Assembly: GCA_016868355.1 (NCBI GenBank)
Contig: VGHB01000009.1
Coordinates: 1-64,000, forward strand
Origin: Betaproteobacteria bacterium
GTDB taxonomy: Bacteria; Pseudomonadota; Gammaproteobacteria; Burkholderiales; Burkholderiaceae_C
Length of the DNA stretch: 64,000 nucleotides
Direction of reading: 5' to 3'
Each line of letters opens with the position of its first letter. Within the stretch, counting starts at the first letter, position 1. A program made the translations under genes and the position numbers. Under the pieces are notes generated by a model that was not told the DNA's origin, did not search any database, and saw only the letters and a program-made list of their open reading frames with translations. Below, piece after piece: positions 43,544 to 52,739 of this stretch.

Positions 43544-43642
43544 ACACCGTCAGGGCCTGGGTTGGCCTTCTGGCTGCCCTGCGTCAAAAAAGGTTACACA
43601 CAGCCTGGCGGCACCAGCCGCGCAGCAGGCCCACGGCGCTGG

Positions 43643-45187
43643 CTACACATCGAACACCACGCCTTGCGCCAGGGGCAGCGAACGGCCACGGTTGATGGTG
43701 TTGGTTGTGCGGCGCATGTACTGCCGCCAGGCGTCGGACCCCGACTCACGACCGCCGCCAGTGTCTTTGTCGCCGCCGAAGGCGCCGCCGATCTCTGCCC
43801 CGGATGTCCCCAGGTTCACATTGGCAATGCCGCAGTCCGAGCCAGCTGCGCCGAGGAAGGTCTCGGCTTCGATGAGATCCTGGGTGAAGATGGCCGAAGA
43901 CAAGCCCTGGGGAACCGCATTGTTTAAATCAATAGCCTCTTCAAGCGTACGCCAGCGCATGACGTACAGGATGGGCGCAAATGTTTCCTCACACACGATG
44001 GCGGATTGCGTGGGCATGCTGACGATGGCCGGGCGCACATAGACACCCCCATCCAGCGCGGGATCTTGCAAGCGTTGGCCGCCGAACACTACCGAGCCGC
44101 CCTGCTGTCGGGCTTGCTCCAGTGCCCGCTGCATGCCGTTGTAAGCGGCCTCGTCGATCAAAGGCCCCATCAGCACACCATCTTGGCGCGGGTCACCGAT
44201 GCGCAGGGTGCCGTACGCCTTGACCAAACGCTCTAGCAGCGCGTCGTGCTGCGACTCATGGACCAATAAGCGGCGCGTGGTGGTGCACCGCTGCCCGGCC
44301 GTGCCCACCGAGCCGAACACAATGCCCCGAACAGCCAGACCGAGGTTGGCGGTTTGCCCCACCAGCACCGCGTTATTGCCCCCCAACTCGAGCAAGCAGC
44401 GCCCAAATCGTTGTGCCACCACCGGTGCCACCGAACGGCCCATGCGGGTGCTGCCCGTGGCCGAAACCAAGGCCACGCGCCGGTCCGCTGCCAAGGCCGA
44501 ACCCAACTCTCCCCCACCTTGCAGCAATAGGCACAGGTCCTGGGTCAAGGGGGCATGGCCTGGCGGCCTGGGGTGATCGGCTTCGTAGGCCGCACAGCAC
44601 CGCTCCCAAAGACCCTGCACCGCCAGCGCGCACAAGGGTGCTTTCTCTGAAGGCTTCCACAAGACCGTGTTGCCGCACACCAATGCCAGGGCCGCGTTCC
44701 AGGCCCACACCGCCACCGGAAAATTGAAAGCCGTGATCACCCCCACCGGGCCCAGGGGATGCCACTGTTCCATCATTCGGTGCTGCGGTCGTTCTGAAGC
44801 AATCGTCAGGCCATGCAATTGACGCGACAAGCCCACGGCAAAGTCGGCGATGTCGATCATCTCCTGCACCTCACCCAAACCCTCGCTGGTGATCTTGCCC
44901 ACCTCCAAGCTGACGATCTGTCCCAAGGCTTGCTTGTGCTGTCGCAGCATTTGAGCAAAGCAGCGCACGAGTCCACCGCGCACCGGCGCAGGCACCTCAC
45001 GCCAGCGCCGAAAGGCCGCCTCGCTTCGGGCCAGGCAATCCTGCATTTGAGAAGCCGCGGTGGTGGCCACCTGGGCCAGTTGGTGCCCGTCGATCGGGCT
45101 GCGGCTGGCCAAGGGCCCGCCGTCCAACTCAGATCCCTCAAGGCCCAACTGTTGCCAAAGCTGGCGCAACTGCAGCGTGCTGTTCAT
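43643..45187 (-). CDS. Aldehyde dehydrogenase, ALDH7-type
   Basis: A 514-residue NAD(P)-dependent dehydrogenase. The catalytic Cys is in GTAGQRCTTTRRLL, the general-base Glu in LLELGGNNAV, and the cofactor motif is SATGSTRMGRSV. The segment FNFPVAVWAWNAALALVCGN is typical of the ALDH7 family (alpha-aminoadipate semialdehyde dehydrogenase, AmaB), which works in lysine or pipecolate breakdown. The semialdehyde substrate is inferred from family. It has no operon partners with a linked function in the window. ATG 45187 matches the family start. Confidence 0.9.
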   Translation of the reverse strand: MNSTLQLRQLWQQLGLEGSELDGGPLASRSPIDGHQLAQVATTAASQMQDCLARSEAAFRRWREVPAPVRGGLVRCFAQMLRQHKQALGQIVSLEVGKITSEGLGEVQEMIDIADFAVGLSRQLHGLTIASERPQHRMMEQWHPLGPVGVITAFNFPVAVWAWNAALALVCGNTVLWKPSEKAPLCALAVQGLWERCCAAYEADHPRPPGHAPLTQDLCLLLQGGGELGSALAADRRVALVSATGSTRMGRSVAPVVAQRFGRCLLELGGNNAVLVGQTANLGLAVRGIVFGSVGTAGQRCTTTRRLLVHESQHDALLERLVKAYGTLRIGDPRQDGVLMGPLIDEAAYNGMQRALEQARQQGGSVVFGGQRLQDPALDGGVYVRPAIVSMPTQSAIVCEETFAPILYVMRWRTLEEAIDLNNAVPQGLSSAIFTQDLIEAETFLGAAGSDCGIANVNLGTSGAEIGGAFGGDKDTGGGRESGSDAWRQYMRRTTNTINRGRSLPLAQGVVFDV

Positions 45188-45240
45188 CGGGTGCCCAATT
45201 CAATTCGGTTGCCAACATCAGGATAAGGAGGATACTGGTT

Positions 45241-45453
45241 TCAGCCGTGCAGCAGCAGCATGGCACCCGAGCCTGCTGCTTTCTCGCCCGCGGTGCTTTC
45301 GCTGCTGGCCATCACCAGTTGCGCCGGTGCGGGGCTCCAGTGCCCGATCAGCATGAGTGGCTGGCCACTGCCGCCACGGTCGTAGCTGGGCACCATAACG
45401 CGCTGCGGCTCAGCGAACGCGACTGAAGTAACAGCCCAACACAACATCAGCAC
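45241..45453 (-). CDS. Possible small secreted protein
   Basis: A 70-residue frame (GTG 45453; ATG 45447 is the alternative) with a short signal-peptide-like start and cleavage at SVAFA-EPQRV. The mature part of about 55 residues is Gly/Ser-rich with no motif I recognise. It is on the same strand as the aldehyde dehydrogenase gene, 53 bp upstream of it. Evidence is limited to the signal-like segment and codon use, so it may be spurious. Confidence 0.35.
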   Translation of the reverse strand: MLMLCWAVTSVAFAEPQRVMVPSYDRGGSGQPLMLIGHWSPAPAQLVMASSESTAGEKAAGSGAMLLLHG

Positions 45454-45547
45454 GGCCTACGGATTGACCCGTCGCTTGCTTATCCAGGGCTTGCGCCACG
45501 GTGTACTCATAGCAACCCCTTTCAGCCCAGGTGCACCGGAGCCAAAT

Positions 45548-45835
45548 TCAGAACGATCGTCCCATGTTGCGCAGCGTCAACAACCAAGACGGCAAAGCAC
45601 GAAGGCTCCCATTGAGGTCAGTGTAGCCAGCGCATTCCCAAGAAGCCTGAACATGAGCGAACCCCGACTGCTTGATCCCTTCCTGCGCTAGCCTTTCGAT
45701 GAAACGTTGCACAACCGTATGCGAAAGAACGAGCGCGACGACGGGCGTAGGCTGTTCAAAGAACGCCAAGAGGACTATGTAAGCCGGTCCAGTAGCCTTA
45801 CAAACACAAGCCCAGGCCGTGCACCAAGCGAACAT
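45548..45835 (-). CDS. Uncertain ORFan-like frame
   Basis: A 95-residue frame beginning MFAWCTAWACVCKATGPAYI with one hydrophobic segment (AYIVLLAFF through VVALVLSH). Base composition is lower in GC than the neighbours, and no family or ribosome site is seen. It lies in the 409-bp stretch 45454-45862, which otherwise holds no supportable gene apart from the promoter of the downstream hydrolase. This could be laterally acquired sequence or a degraded gene. Confidence 0.25.
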   Translation of the reverse strand: MFAWCTAWACVCKATGPAYIVLLAFFEQPTPVVALVLSHTVVQRFIERLAQEGIKQSGFAHVQASWECAGYTDLNGSLRALPSWLLTLRNMGRSF

Positions 45836-45862
45836 GGGGACGCGATACCATCATCGCCAACC

Positions 45863-46501
45863 ATGTTCCAGTACCAAACGATTCCCGTCACCCCCTTCCA
45901 ACAGAACTGCTCACTGGTCTGGTGTGACGAAACCCTGGAAGCCGCGGTGATTGACCCGGGCGGCGAGTTGCAGCGCATCCGCGATGAGCTGAAGCGGCGT
46001 GGGCTTCAGCTCAAAGCCATCTGGCTCACTCACGCCCACATCGACCACGCCGGCGGCACAGGCCAACTGGCCCGTGAAGAAGGGCTGCCTATCATTGGCC
46101 CGCACCCGGGTGACCAGTTTTGGATTGATGGCCTGCCGCAGCAGAGCGCCCACTTTGGCTTCCCACCCGCTGAGCCCTTCAAGCCGGACCGGTGGCTGGC
46201 CGACGGCGACACGGTGACCATCGGCCACTGCACCCTGGAGGTGCGCCACTGCCCCGGCCACACACCTGGGCATGTGGTGTTCCACTCCAAACCAGGCCAG
46301 CGCTGCTTCGTCGGTGATGTGCTGTTCGCGGGCAGCATCGGCCGTACCGACTTTCCCGGTGGCGACTACGACACGTTGATCGCCAGCATCACCCAACGCT
46401 TGTGGCCCATGGGCGACAACACGGTGTTCATTCCCGGACACGGCCCCGAAAGCAGCTTTGGGCGCGAGCGGCGCTGCAACCCTTATGTCGGTGGAACCTG
46501 A
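45863..46501 (+). CDS. GloB/YcbL-like metallo-beta-lactamase-fold hydrolase
   Basis: A 212-residue cytosolic protein; ATG 45863 begins the family consensus (FQYQTIPVTPFQQNCSLVWC), while the frame extending upstream is not coding-like. The metal site is THAHIDHAGGTG, then HCPGHTPGHVVFH, FVGDVLFAGSIGRTDFPGGD and IPGHGPESSFGRE. It belongs to the short glyoxalase II-like (YcbL) group, hydrolysing thioesters such as S-lactoylglutathione; the true substrate of the group is not well fixed. It is a single gene convergent with an M48 peptidase, with a hairpin between. Confidence 0.9.
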   Translation: MFQYQTIPVTPFQQNCSLVWCDETLEAAVIDPGGELQRIRDELKRRGLQLKAIWLTHAHIDHAGGTGQLAREEGLPIIGPHPGDQFWIDGLPQQSAHFGFPPAEPFKPDRWLADGDTVTIGHCTLEVRHCPGHTPGHVVFHSKPGQRCFVGDVLFAGSIGRTDFPGGDYDTLIASITQRLWPMGDNTVFIPGHGPESSFGRERRCNPYVGGT

Positions 46502-46511
46502 TTTCCTGCTT

Positions 46512-46536
46512 GGGGCCGGCTGGTCCGCCCGGCCCC
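46512..46536. terminator. Hairpin between convergent genes
   Basis: GGGGCCGG (46512-46519) and CCGGCCCC (46529-46536) make a perfect 8-bp stem with a 9-base loop in the 42-bp space between the convergent hydrolase and M48 genes. No T-run is present, so it may be rho-assisted or only a transcript end stabiliser. Confidence 0.5.
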
Positions 46537-46543
46537 TGTGGCT

Positions 46544-47599
46544 TCAGCCCCTGCTGCTTGACGGCGGGCCAAACACCTGCTCGGGCTTGGCCGCCCGAAC
46601 GTACAAGGGCTGCACCTTGGGAAGCACCCTTTGGATGTCCTGAATGCGGGAGTCCCCCGCGGGGTGCGTGCTCATGAACTCGGGCGGCGCGCTCTTGTTG
46701 GCCTGCAGCATCTTTTGCCACAGCGTGACACCGGCTTCAGGGTTGTAGCCCGCACGCGCAGCCAGTTCCAGCCCCACCAGGTCGGCTTCGGTCTCGTCGT
46801 CACGGCTGAACTTGAGCGTAAGCAGTTGCGCACCCACACCCACAGCCAGATCGCCCAACTGCCCCAAGCCAAACAGCGAAGAAACCAGGTTGGCGCCTAA
46901 ACGTGTGGCCGCTTGCTTGCCCATGCGCTCGCGCGCATGCTCGCGAAGCGCGTGTGCCAACTCGTGGCCCATGATCATCGCCACCTCATCGTCGCTGAGC
47001 TGTAGCTTGGACAGAATGCCCCAGTAAAAGGCGATTTTTCCGCCAGGCATGCAAAAGGCGTTGACCTGCGCGCTGCCAAAGAGCTGGACGTCCCATTTCC
47101 AATCGCGGGCCCGTGGATTCCAAGCGGGTGCAAACGGAATGATGCGCTGCGCGATGGTGCGCAGGCGCACCACCTGTGGATGGTCCGGTGGCGCCAATTG
47201 GTTCTTCTGTTGCGCCTCGCGTGCCATTTGTCGAAACTGCTGCGCTGCGGCTTGCTCCACCTGCTCGGGCGGTATCGCGTTGGCAAACACCGAGGTCTTG
47301 CCCACTTCTTTGCGCAAGCCCTCGTCAGGGGTCGCAGCCGGTGGCGAGGCAGGGGTGGGCGACTGCGCCCAGGCCATGCCCGCCCATGGCACTGCAACCG
47401 TAGCAGCAGCCCAACCGGTCAACAGCCGCCGGCCGTGCAGACCACAGGTAAGGCGCGGGGCGGGGCCGTGGCAGTCACAGCGGCGCGCTGCGATCATCGA
47501 CGGCAAGGGAATATCACCCTCGGTGCAAAAGCGCGCCGGCTTCTGCGCTGCCGCCACAGCTTTACCGCAAGGTTGGTTCTGACGAGGTTCGTCGCTCAT
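46544..47599 (-). CDS. M48-family zinc metallopeptidase (BepA/LoiP-like)
   Basis: A 351-residue protein. A Cys/Arg-rich leader of about 57 residues precedes a signal-like hydrophobic segment (RRLLTGWAAATVAVPWAGMA, ending AWAQ). The catalytic zinc site is HELAHALREH, with the third ligand in DDETEADLVGLELAARAGYNP and the late motif FMSTHPAGDSRI. Such enzymes do quality control of outer-membrane proteins in the periplasm. The very long leader suggests a later start, but none is clearly better, and ATG 47599 overlaps the stop of a small upstream ORF as ATGA. Confidence 0.88.
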   Translation of the reverse strand: MSDEPRQNQPCGKAVAAAQKPARFCTEGDIPLPSMIAARRCDCHGPAPRLTCGLHGRRLLTGWAAATVAVPWAGMAWAQSPTPASPPAATPDEGLRKEVGKTSVFANAIPPEQVEQAAAQQFRQMAREAQQKNQLAPPDHPQVVRLRTIAQRIIPFAPAWNPRARDWKWDVQLFGSAQVNAFCMPGGKIAFYWGILSKLQLSDDEVAMIMGHELAHALREHARERMGKQAATRLGANLVSSLFGLGQLGDLAVGVGAQLLTLKFSRDDETEADLVGLELAARAGYNPEAGVTLWQKMLQANKSAPPEFMSTHPAGDSRIQDIQRVLPKVQPLYVRAAKPEQVFGPPSSSRG

Positions 47600-47817
47600 G
47601 GCCCTTCACGTCGGGGTATACGCTCCAGCGTATTGTTGTGTGATTTTGCCGCCACCGGGGTCTGTGGTGCTCGCGCGTGCGACAGCAGCCATAACCCCGG
47701 TAAGGCCGGCAGGGTGGCCGCCCCCAAAGAGCCCTTACCTATTGCCGCCAGCCACCAACCGCCCAGGCTACCGGCCGCCTGCAGCGCGCCACCCAACAAA
47801 GTGCGCCCGATGGTCAA
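47596..47817 (-). CDS. Small hydrophobic ORF coupled to M48 gene
   Basis: A 73-residue frame: MTIGRTLLGGALQAAGSLGG, then WWLAAIGKGSLGAATL and a Pro/Arg-rich tail. Gly/Ala-rich hydrophobic stretches suggest membrane association. Codon use resembles the neighbours, and its stop overlaps the M48 start as ATGA, favouring a real coupled gene. I recognise no family. It could instead be a mis-called extension of noncoding DNA between M48 and the divergent M13 gene. Confidence 0.4.
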   Translation of the reverse strand: MTIGRTLLGGALQAAGSLGGWWLAAIGKGSLGAATLPALPGLWLLSHARAPQTPVAAKSHNNTLERIPRREGP

Positions 47818-47949
47818 CCACAGCCACGCGCAAAACGCGGACAGGCCGAGTTAGGGAAGTGGCAAACGACTGATCAGGCGTGGCGCAATTGTCCATGGGC
47901 GATCGGGATAGGCCCCGGAGCGGTTGTAGGGTCCATCCAGTGCTATCTT

Positions 47950-49992
47950 GTGGCAGTGGACACCTTCAAAGCCCTGCCCTGCCTGCGCGCGGGGGCCGTA
48001 GCCATCGCCGCTGCCGGTGCCATGGTTTCCAGCTTGGCCATGGCAGCTGAGCCCATGGCCGCCGCCTGCGACGACTTCTACGCCCACATCAATGGACAAT
48101 GGATTGCCAACACCGAGTTGCCGCCAGACCGCTCGCGCATCGGCAGCTTCGATCAACTGGCCGTCTCCAACACCCGGCTGCTCATTCGCGCGCTGGACAT
48201 TCTGCTGGCCGAGCCCCAGCGCCAGAACAGCCCTGGCCTGAAGCTCTTGGCGGCGTGGTATGGCAGTGCGCTGGACCCGGCCCATGCCCAAGGTGCTGGT
48301 CTCACTGCGGCGCAGCCACTGCTGCAGCGCATCGACAGCCTCAAGGACCGCAGCTCGCTGCCCGGGCTGCTGGCTGAGTTCACCCGTGGCCGCCTGGGCG
48401 GTCCGTTGGGCATGGTTGTCATGGCCGATAACCAAGATGTGCGCCGCCACATTCTGAGCGTGGGCGGTAGCGGCATCGGCTTGCCCGACCGAGATGACTA
48501 CCTCAAGACAGACGCCACCTCCAAGCGCCTGCAAGAGGGCTACCGCAGCTATGCGCGGCAGTTGCTGAAACTCTCGGGTGCTGCACATGACGAGGTGACA
48601 CTGGATGCGCTCATGGCCTTCGAAAAGCAGTTGGCCGAATCGATGCTCACCGTCGTGGAGCGGCGTAACCCCCAAGCTACCAACCACCGACGCACACTCT
48701 TGTCGCTGCAAAGCGAGGCCCCCGGCTTCGATTGGGCTGCCTGGGCCCGGATGGCCGGTGCTACGGCTGATCGGCTTCAGGCGGACCAGAACTTCATGTT
48801 GCCCCAGCCACGCCACGCGCAGGCCACCGCTCGTCTGGCAAAGGAGGCAGCCCTGTCCACCTGGCAGACCTATTTGCGGGTGCGCCTGCTCGATGCGCTG
48901 GCCCCCTGGCTGGAAGAGGCCTACCAAAGCGCCTCCTTTGATTGGAAAGAACGGGTTCAGCGCGGTCTGACCAAAGCCAGCCCACGCAGCGAACAGCTCA
49001 TCTATCTGATCGGTGGGCGCACCGGCTGGGAGCCCTTGGCGCAAACCTTGGGTGAACTGTTTGTGCGAGAGTCCTTTTCGCCACAGGCGCAGGCCAGGGC
49101 CAACGCCATGATTGAGGACTTGCGCGCCGCCATGCGTACCCGCATCGACGGGCTGCCCTGGATGACGCCTGCCACCAAGCAGCGGGCCCAGGAAAAGCTG
49201 GCCAGCCTAAGTGCTCAGATCGGCGGGCCCACCCAATGGCCCGACTACAGCAACCTGACGCTAGACCCCAAGGACCCCGCTGGCAATTTCATGAAGGTGC
49301 AGGCTTGGGGCCACGCGCAGCGACTGGCCGACTTGCCCAAGCCCACCGACCGCAAGCGCTGGGACACCTCGCCACACATCGTCAACGCCTTTGCGGCCGG
49401 GCAAAACCGCATCGTGTTCCCGGCCGGCATTCTGCAGCCGCCCTTCTTCGACGAGAAGGCCTCCGAAGCTGCCAACTTCGGCGGCATCGGCATGGTCATT
49501 GGCCACGAAATCATTCACCACTTCGATGACCGTGGCCGCCATTACGACGCCGTCGGCAATCTCAAAGACTGGTGGGCACCCGAAGACGCCGCCGCCTACA
49601 AGGTACGCGCCGAACGTGTGGTCGACTTTTACAGCCGTTATGAAGTGCTGCCCAACTTGCGCATCAATGGACGCCAAATGTTGGGGGAAAACATTTCAGA
49701 CCTGGGAGGCATCAACATCGCTTTCGATGCCATGCAGCTGGCCCTCAAACGACAGAACCTGCCGGCGGCCGACGCCAACGCTGCGGCCCGACAGTTCTTC
49801 ACCACCAATGCCTTGATTTGGCGCGGCAAGCAGCGCAACGAGGCCTTGGAGCAGCAGATCCGAATCGGCCAACATTCACCGGGGCCCTTCCGGGTGCGTG
49901 GGCCATTGAGCAACATGTCCGCCTTTGCTCAGACCTATGGCTGCAAGGCCGGCGATGGCATGGTGGCCGAAGACCCAGTGTCCGTTTGGTGA
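47950..49992 (+). CDS. M13-family (neprilysin-like) zinc endopeptidase
   Basis: A 680-residue exported peptidase with a signal peptide ending at AMAAEP and the mature N-terminal motif CDDFYAHINGQW. The zinc site is HEIIHHFDD (His519, Glu520, His523), with the third ligand Glu in GENISDLGGINIAF, and the C-terminal RVRGPLSNMSAFAQTYGCKAGD is typical of the family. These enzymes cut small peptides in the periplasm or outside the cell. The GTG start at 47950 directly precedes the signal peptide. It has its own divergent promoter region and is convergent with the lipoprotein gene. Confidence 0.92.
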   Translation: MAVDTFKALPCLRAGAVAIAAAGAMVSSLAMAAEPMAAACDDFYAHINGQWIANTELPPDRSRIGSFDQLAVSNTRLLIRALDILLAEPQRQNSPGLKLLAAWYGSALDPAHAQGAGLTAAQPLLQRIDSLKDRSSLPGLLAEFTRGRLGGPLGMVVMADNQDVRRHILSVGGSGIGLPDRDDYLKTDATSKRLQEGYRSYARQLLKLSGAAHDEVTLDALMAFEKQLAESMLTVVERRNPQATNHRRTLLSLQSEAPGFDWAAWARMAGATADRLQADQNFMLPQPRHAQATARLAKEAALSTWQTYLRVRLLDALAPWLEEAYQSASFDWKERVQRGLTKASPRSEQLIYLIGGRTGWEPLAQTLGELFVRESFSPQAQARANAMIEDLRAAMRTRIDGLPWMTPATKQRAQEKLASLSAQIGGPTQWPDYSNLTLDPKDPAGNFMKVQAWGHAQRLADLPKPTDRKRWDTSPHIVNAFAAGQNRIVFPAGILQPPFFDEKASEAANFGGIGMVIGHEIIHHFDDRGRHYDAVGNLKDWWAPEDAAAYKVRAERVVDFYSRYEVLPNLRINGRQMLGENISDLGGINIAFDAMQLALKRQNLPAADANAAARQFFTTNALIWRGKQRNEALEQQIRIGQHSPGPFRVRGPLSNMSAFAQTYGCKAGDGMVAEDPVSVW

Positions 49993-50034
49993 GCGATCGG
50001 CAGCGGAGCACCGTATCAGCGCGCCGGGGGCGCC

Positions 50035-50550
50035 TTATCGGCCCGCTGGCGAGGGTACGGGGGCCGGCGCACCCGCAGCAGCGCGCGCCGGTGCCCGCAC
50101 CACGCGGAAGCGCTGACCGGTTTGGATGACAATCACCGCGTCGCCCGGGCGCAGCTGCTCTTGCCCTTTGCCCTGCACAATGGTCCGGCGCTCACCGTTA
50201 CTGAACTGCAGCAACAGTTCTTCGGCGTCTTCGGTGGTGCCGCTGCGCTCAATCACATTGCCCACCGCAGCACCAGCAATGGCCCCTAAGACAGAGGCCA
50301 CGTCGCTGCCACGGCCCTTGCCCACGGTGGAAGCCGCCACGCCACCGGCCACCGCCCCAGCCACGCCACCCACGCCACTCTGCGATCCGTCGATCTTCAC
50401 CTCGCGGATCGACAGCACCACAGCGTCGTACACCACTGATTGGCGCTGCGCCTCATCGCGGCGCACCACGTCGGGGCTGGAGGTGGCGCAAGCGCCCAGG
50501 ACACTGGCCAAGACCAGAGTGGGGATGAGGAGGAGTCGATTGGTGTTCAT
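50035..50550 (-). CDS. Glycine-zipper outer-membrane lipoprotein (SlyB/PcP-like)
   Basis: A 171-residue protein with a lipoprotein signal (lipobox LGAC, Cys about residue 21). A glycine-zipper membrane segment follows: VGGVAGAVAGGVAASTVGKG, then VASVLGAIAGAAVGNVIE. The C-terminal half is a small soluble domain (LQFSNGERRTIVQGKGQE), and the end is Ala/Pro-rich. The family includes SlyB/PcP, small lipoproteins linked to envelope stability. ATG 50550 is used since the signal starts there. It is a single gene between the M13 and acetoacetyl-CoA synthetase genes. Confidence 0.85.
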   Translation of the reverse strand: MNTNRLLLIPTLVLASVLGACATSSPDVVRRDEAQRQSVVYDAVVLSIREVKIDGSQSGVGGVAGAVAGGVAASTVGKGRGSDVASVLGAIAGAAVGNVIERSGTTEDAEELLLQFSNGERRTIVQGKGQEQLRPGDAVIVIQTGQRFRVVRAPARAAAGAPAPVPSPAGR

Positions 50551-50624
50551 GGGTAGGCAACGGTTGAAGAGGAACATTCGTTGACATATTGCGGCGCGCA
50601 AATATGAAGGATCGTAGCGCCCGG

Positions 50625-52739
50625 TCAGCCGGTCGACCCCACCGGGTTACGCCGCTGGGCCAGTTCGATGAACCAGTCGATGCTGTCTGCATTGGCCATG
50701 GCATCGCGCTTCATAACAGTATCGGGCGCGGCCCCCATCAAGAGCTTTTTGATGGGTAGCTCCATCTTCTTGCCTGAGAGCGTGCGCGGAATAGCCTGCA
50801 CCTGAAAGATCTCGTTGGGTACGTGGCGGGCCGACAGCGCTTGGCGGATAGCCATCCTCAAACGCTGCTGCAGCGGCTCGTCCAGCACCAGGCCCGCGCG
50901 CAGCACTACGAACAGCGGCATCCAGCTTTCACGACCCAGATACTCAAGGTCCACCACCAGGCTGTCCAGGACTTCGTCTTGCGCCTCCACTGCCCGGTAC
51001 AGCTCAGCCGTGCCCATGCGCACGCCATGGCGGTTAATGGTGGCATCGCTGCGTCCGTAGATGATGGAGCCCACAGACTCCAGCGCGCCATCGGCCCTGT
51101 GGTGCGGGATCAGCCGGATCCAATCACCGTGGCGCCAAACCGCTGCGCGTTGCACGGTGGCGGGGTAGGTTTCGAAGTAGGACTCTCGGTATCGCCGATC
51201 GCCTACATCGTTCCAGAACTTCAGGGGCATCGAGGGCATGGGTTCGGTGCACACCAGTTCGCCCACCTCATTCATAAGGGGTTGGCCGTCTTCCGACCAC
51301 GCCTCGATCGAAGCCCCCAAACAGCGCACCTGCATCTGGCCTCGCACCACCGGCAGGGTGATGTTGCCCGCCACGAAGGCGCCGGCGAAATCGGTGCCCC
51401 CGCTGATAGGGTTGATCCAAATCGGCTGTCCGTCTATGCGCGGCAAGTGGTGCCAGATCCAGTCGTAGCACTCGTCACTCAGGGGCGAACCGGTGGAGCC
51501 GATGCCGCGCAGGCGCGACAGGTCGGCCACGGCCATCGGCTGCACACCGGCCTTCAGGCATCCCGCGAAGTAGGCCGCACCGGCACCAAAGAAAGTCACC
51601 CCGGTCAGCGAGGCGAAGCGCCACAACACGCTCCAGTCCGGGCTCTTGGACGAGCCACTGGGGCTGCCGTCAAAGATGCAGACCGTGGTGCCACCCAAAA
51701 GCCCGCCGATGCACGCATTCCACATGACCCATCCAGTGCTGGAGAACCAATGAAAGCGGTCCCCGGTGAGCACCGAGGGCCCCAGGTTGTTGTGCAGCGC
51801 GCCCCCCTTGAGCATCTCCAAGAGGATGCCACCGTGCCCGTGCACGATGGGCTTGGGTAAGCCGGTGGTACCGCTTGAATACACGATCCACAGCGGGTGG
51901 TCGAAGGCGACCGCCGTGGGTTCAAATGCCTGGCGCTGCGCCAGGCTGGGGGGTGTGTCGAATCCATCGAGCACCGCCTGCAAATCCATTGCCGCAACCG
52001 CATCGTGCATGACGCCCTCAGTGGGCTGACCCCACAGCATCACATGCTGCAACGACGGCAAGCCAGCGCAGACCTGCTGTACCAAGGCGCTGCGGTCGTG
52101 CCACACGCCGCCCCAGCGGTAACCCCTGGCCATTACCAGCACCTTGGGCTCAATCTGCTGAAAGCGGTCCAAGATGGCCACCGGGCCCATGTCGGGCGAA
52201 CACAAGCTCCACACCGCGCCCAAGCTGGCCGCAGCCAAAAAAAGCACCGCCGTTTGGGGCACATTGGGCAACACTGCACACACGCGATCGCCTGGCTGCA
52301 CGCCCTGCGCGCGCAGGTGCAAAGCGACCACCGCCACCTGAAGCTGCAGATCGCGCCAACTGATGGCCTGCACCTGCCCCAGCGCCAACTTCGCCTCGTC
52401 GGTGAACACGATCGCCGGGTGTCCTGCAGCGTCGGACGCTGGGCCGTGGCGCCAGAGTTGACGCACGAAGTTCAACTGCACACCGGGAAACCACTGCGCC
52501 CCGGGCATGCCGCGCTCAGGTAGCACCGCCCGAACCGGCGTGTCCGACTGCACGCCAAAGTAGTCCCAGATCGAGCGCCAGAAGCCCTCCAGATCAGCCA
52601 CCGACCAGTCCCACATGGCTTCATAGCAGGGGAACGACAGGCCTCGCTGATCGGCCAGCCATTGGGCATAGACGGTGATCTGCGGCGTGGGCAACGATGG
52701 ATAACGGTTGCCCGTTAAGCTGCTTGGCGGGATGCTCAT
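50625..52739 (-). CDS. Acetoacetyl-CoA synthetase (acetoacetate-CoA ligase)
   Basis: A 704-residue adenylate-forming enzyme. ATG 52739 overlaps the stop of the upstream binding-protein gene as ATGA and starts the family consensus (ITVYAQWLADQRGLSFPCYE). The AMP-binding motif is YSSGTTGLPKPIVHGHGG; GSTGSPLSDECYDW and the C-terminal lysine region RTLSGKKMELPIKK are typical of acetoacetyl-CoA synthetase rather than acetyl-CoA synthetase. It activates acetoacetate for use in polyhydroxybutyrate or ketone-body metabolism. Translational coupling to an ABC peptide-binding protein is unusual and unexplained. Confidence 0.9.
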   Translation of the reverse strand: MSIPPSSLTGNRYPSLPTPQITVYAQWLADQRGLSFPCYEAMWDWSVADLEGFWRSIWDYFGVQSDTPVRAVLPERGMPGAQWFPGVQLNFVRQLWRHGPASDAAGHPAIVFTDEAKLALGQVQAISWRDLQLQVAVVALHLRAQGVQPGDRVCAVLPNVPQTAVLFLAAASLGAVWSLCSPDMGPVAILDRFQQIEPKVLVMARGYRWGGVWHDRSALVQQVCAGLPSLQHVMLWGQPTEGVMHDAVAAMDLQAVLDGFDTPPSLAQRQAFEPTAVAFDHPLWIVYSSGTTGLPKPIVHGHGGILLEMLKGGALHNNLGPSVLTGDRFHWFSSTGWVMWNACIGGLLGGTTVCIFDGSPSGSSKSPDWSVLWRFASLTGVTFFGAGAAYFAGCLKAGVQPMAVADLSRLRGIGSTGSPLSDECYDWIWHHLPRIDGQPIWINPISGGTDFAGAFVAGNITLPVVRGQMQVRCLGASIEAWSEDGQPLMNEVGELVCTEPMPSMPLKFWNDVGDRRYRESYFETYPATVQRAAVWRHGDWIRLIPHHRADGALESVGSIIYGRSDATINRHGVRMGTAELYRAVEAQDEVLDSLVVDLEYLGRESWMPLFVVLRAGLVLDEPLQQRLRMAIRQALSARHVPNEIFQVQAIPRTLSGKKMELPIKKLLMGAAPDTVMKRDAMANADSIDWFIELAQRRNPVGSTG

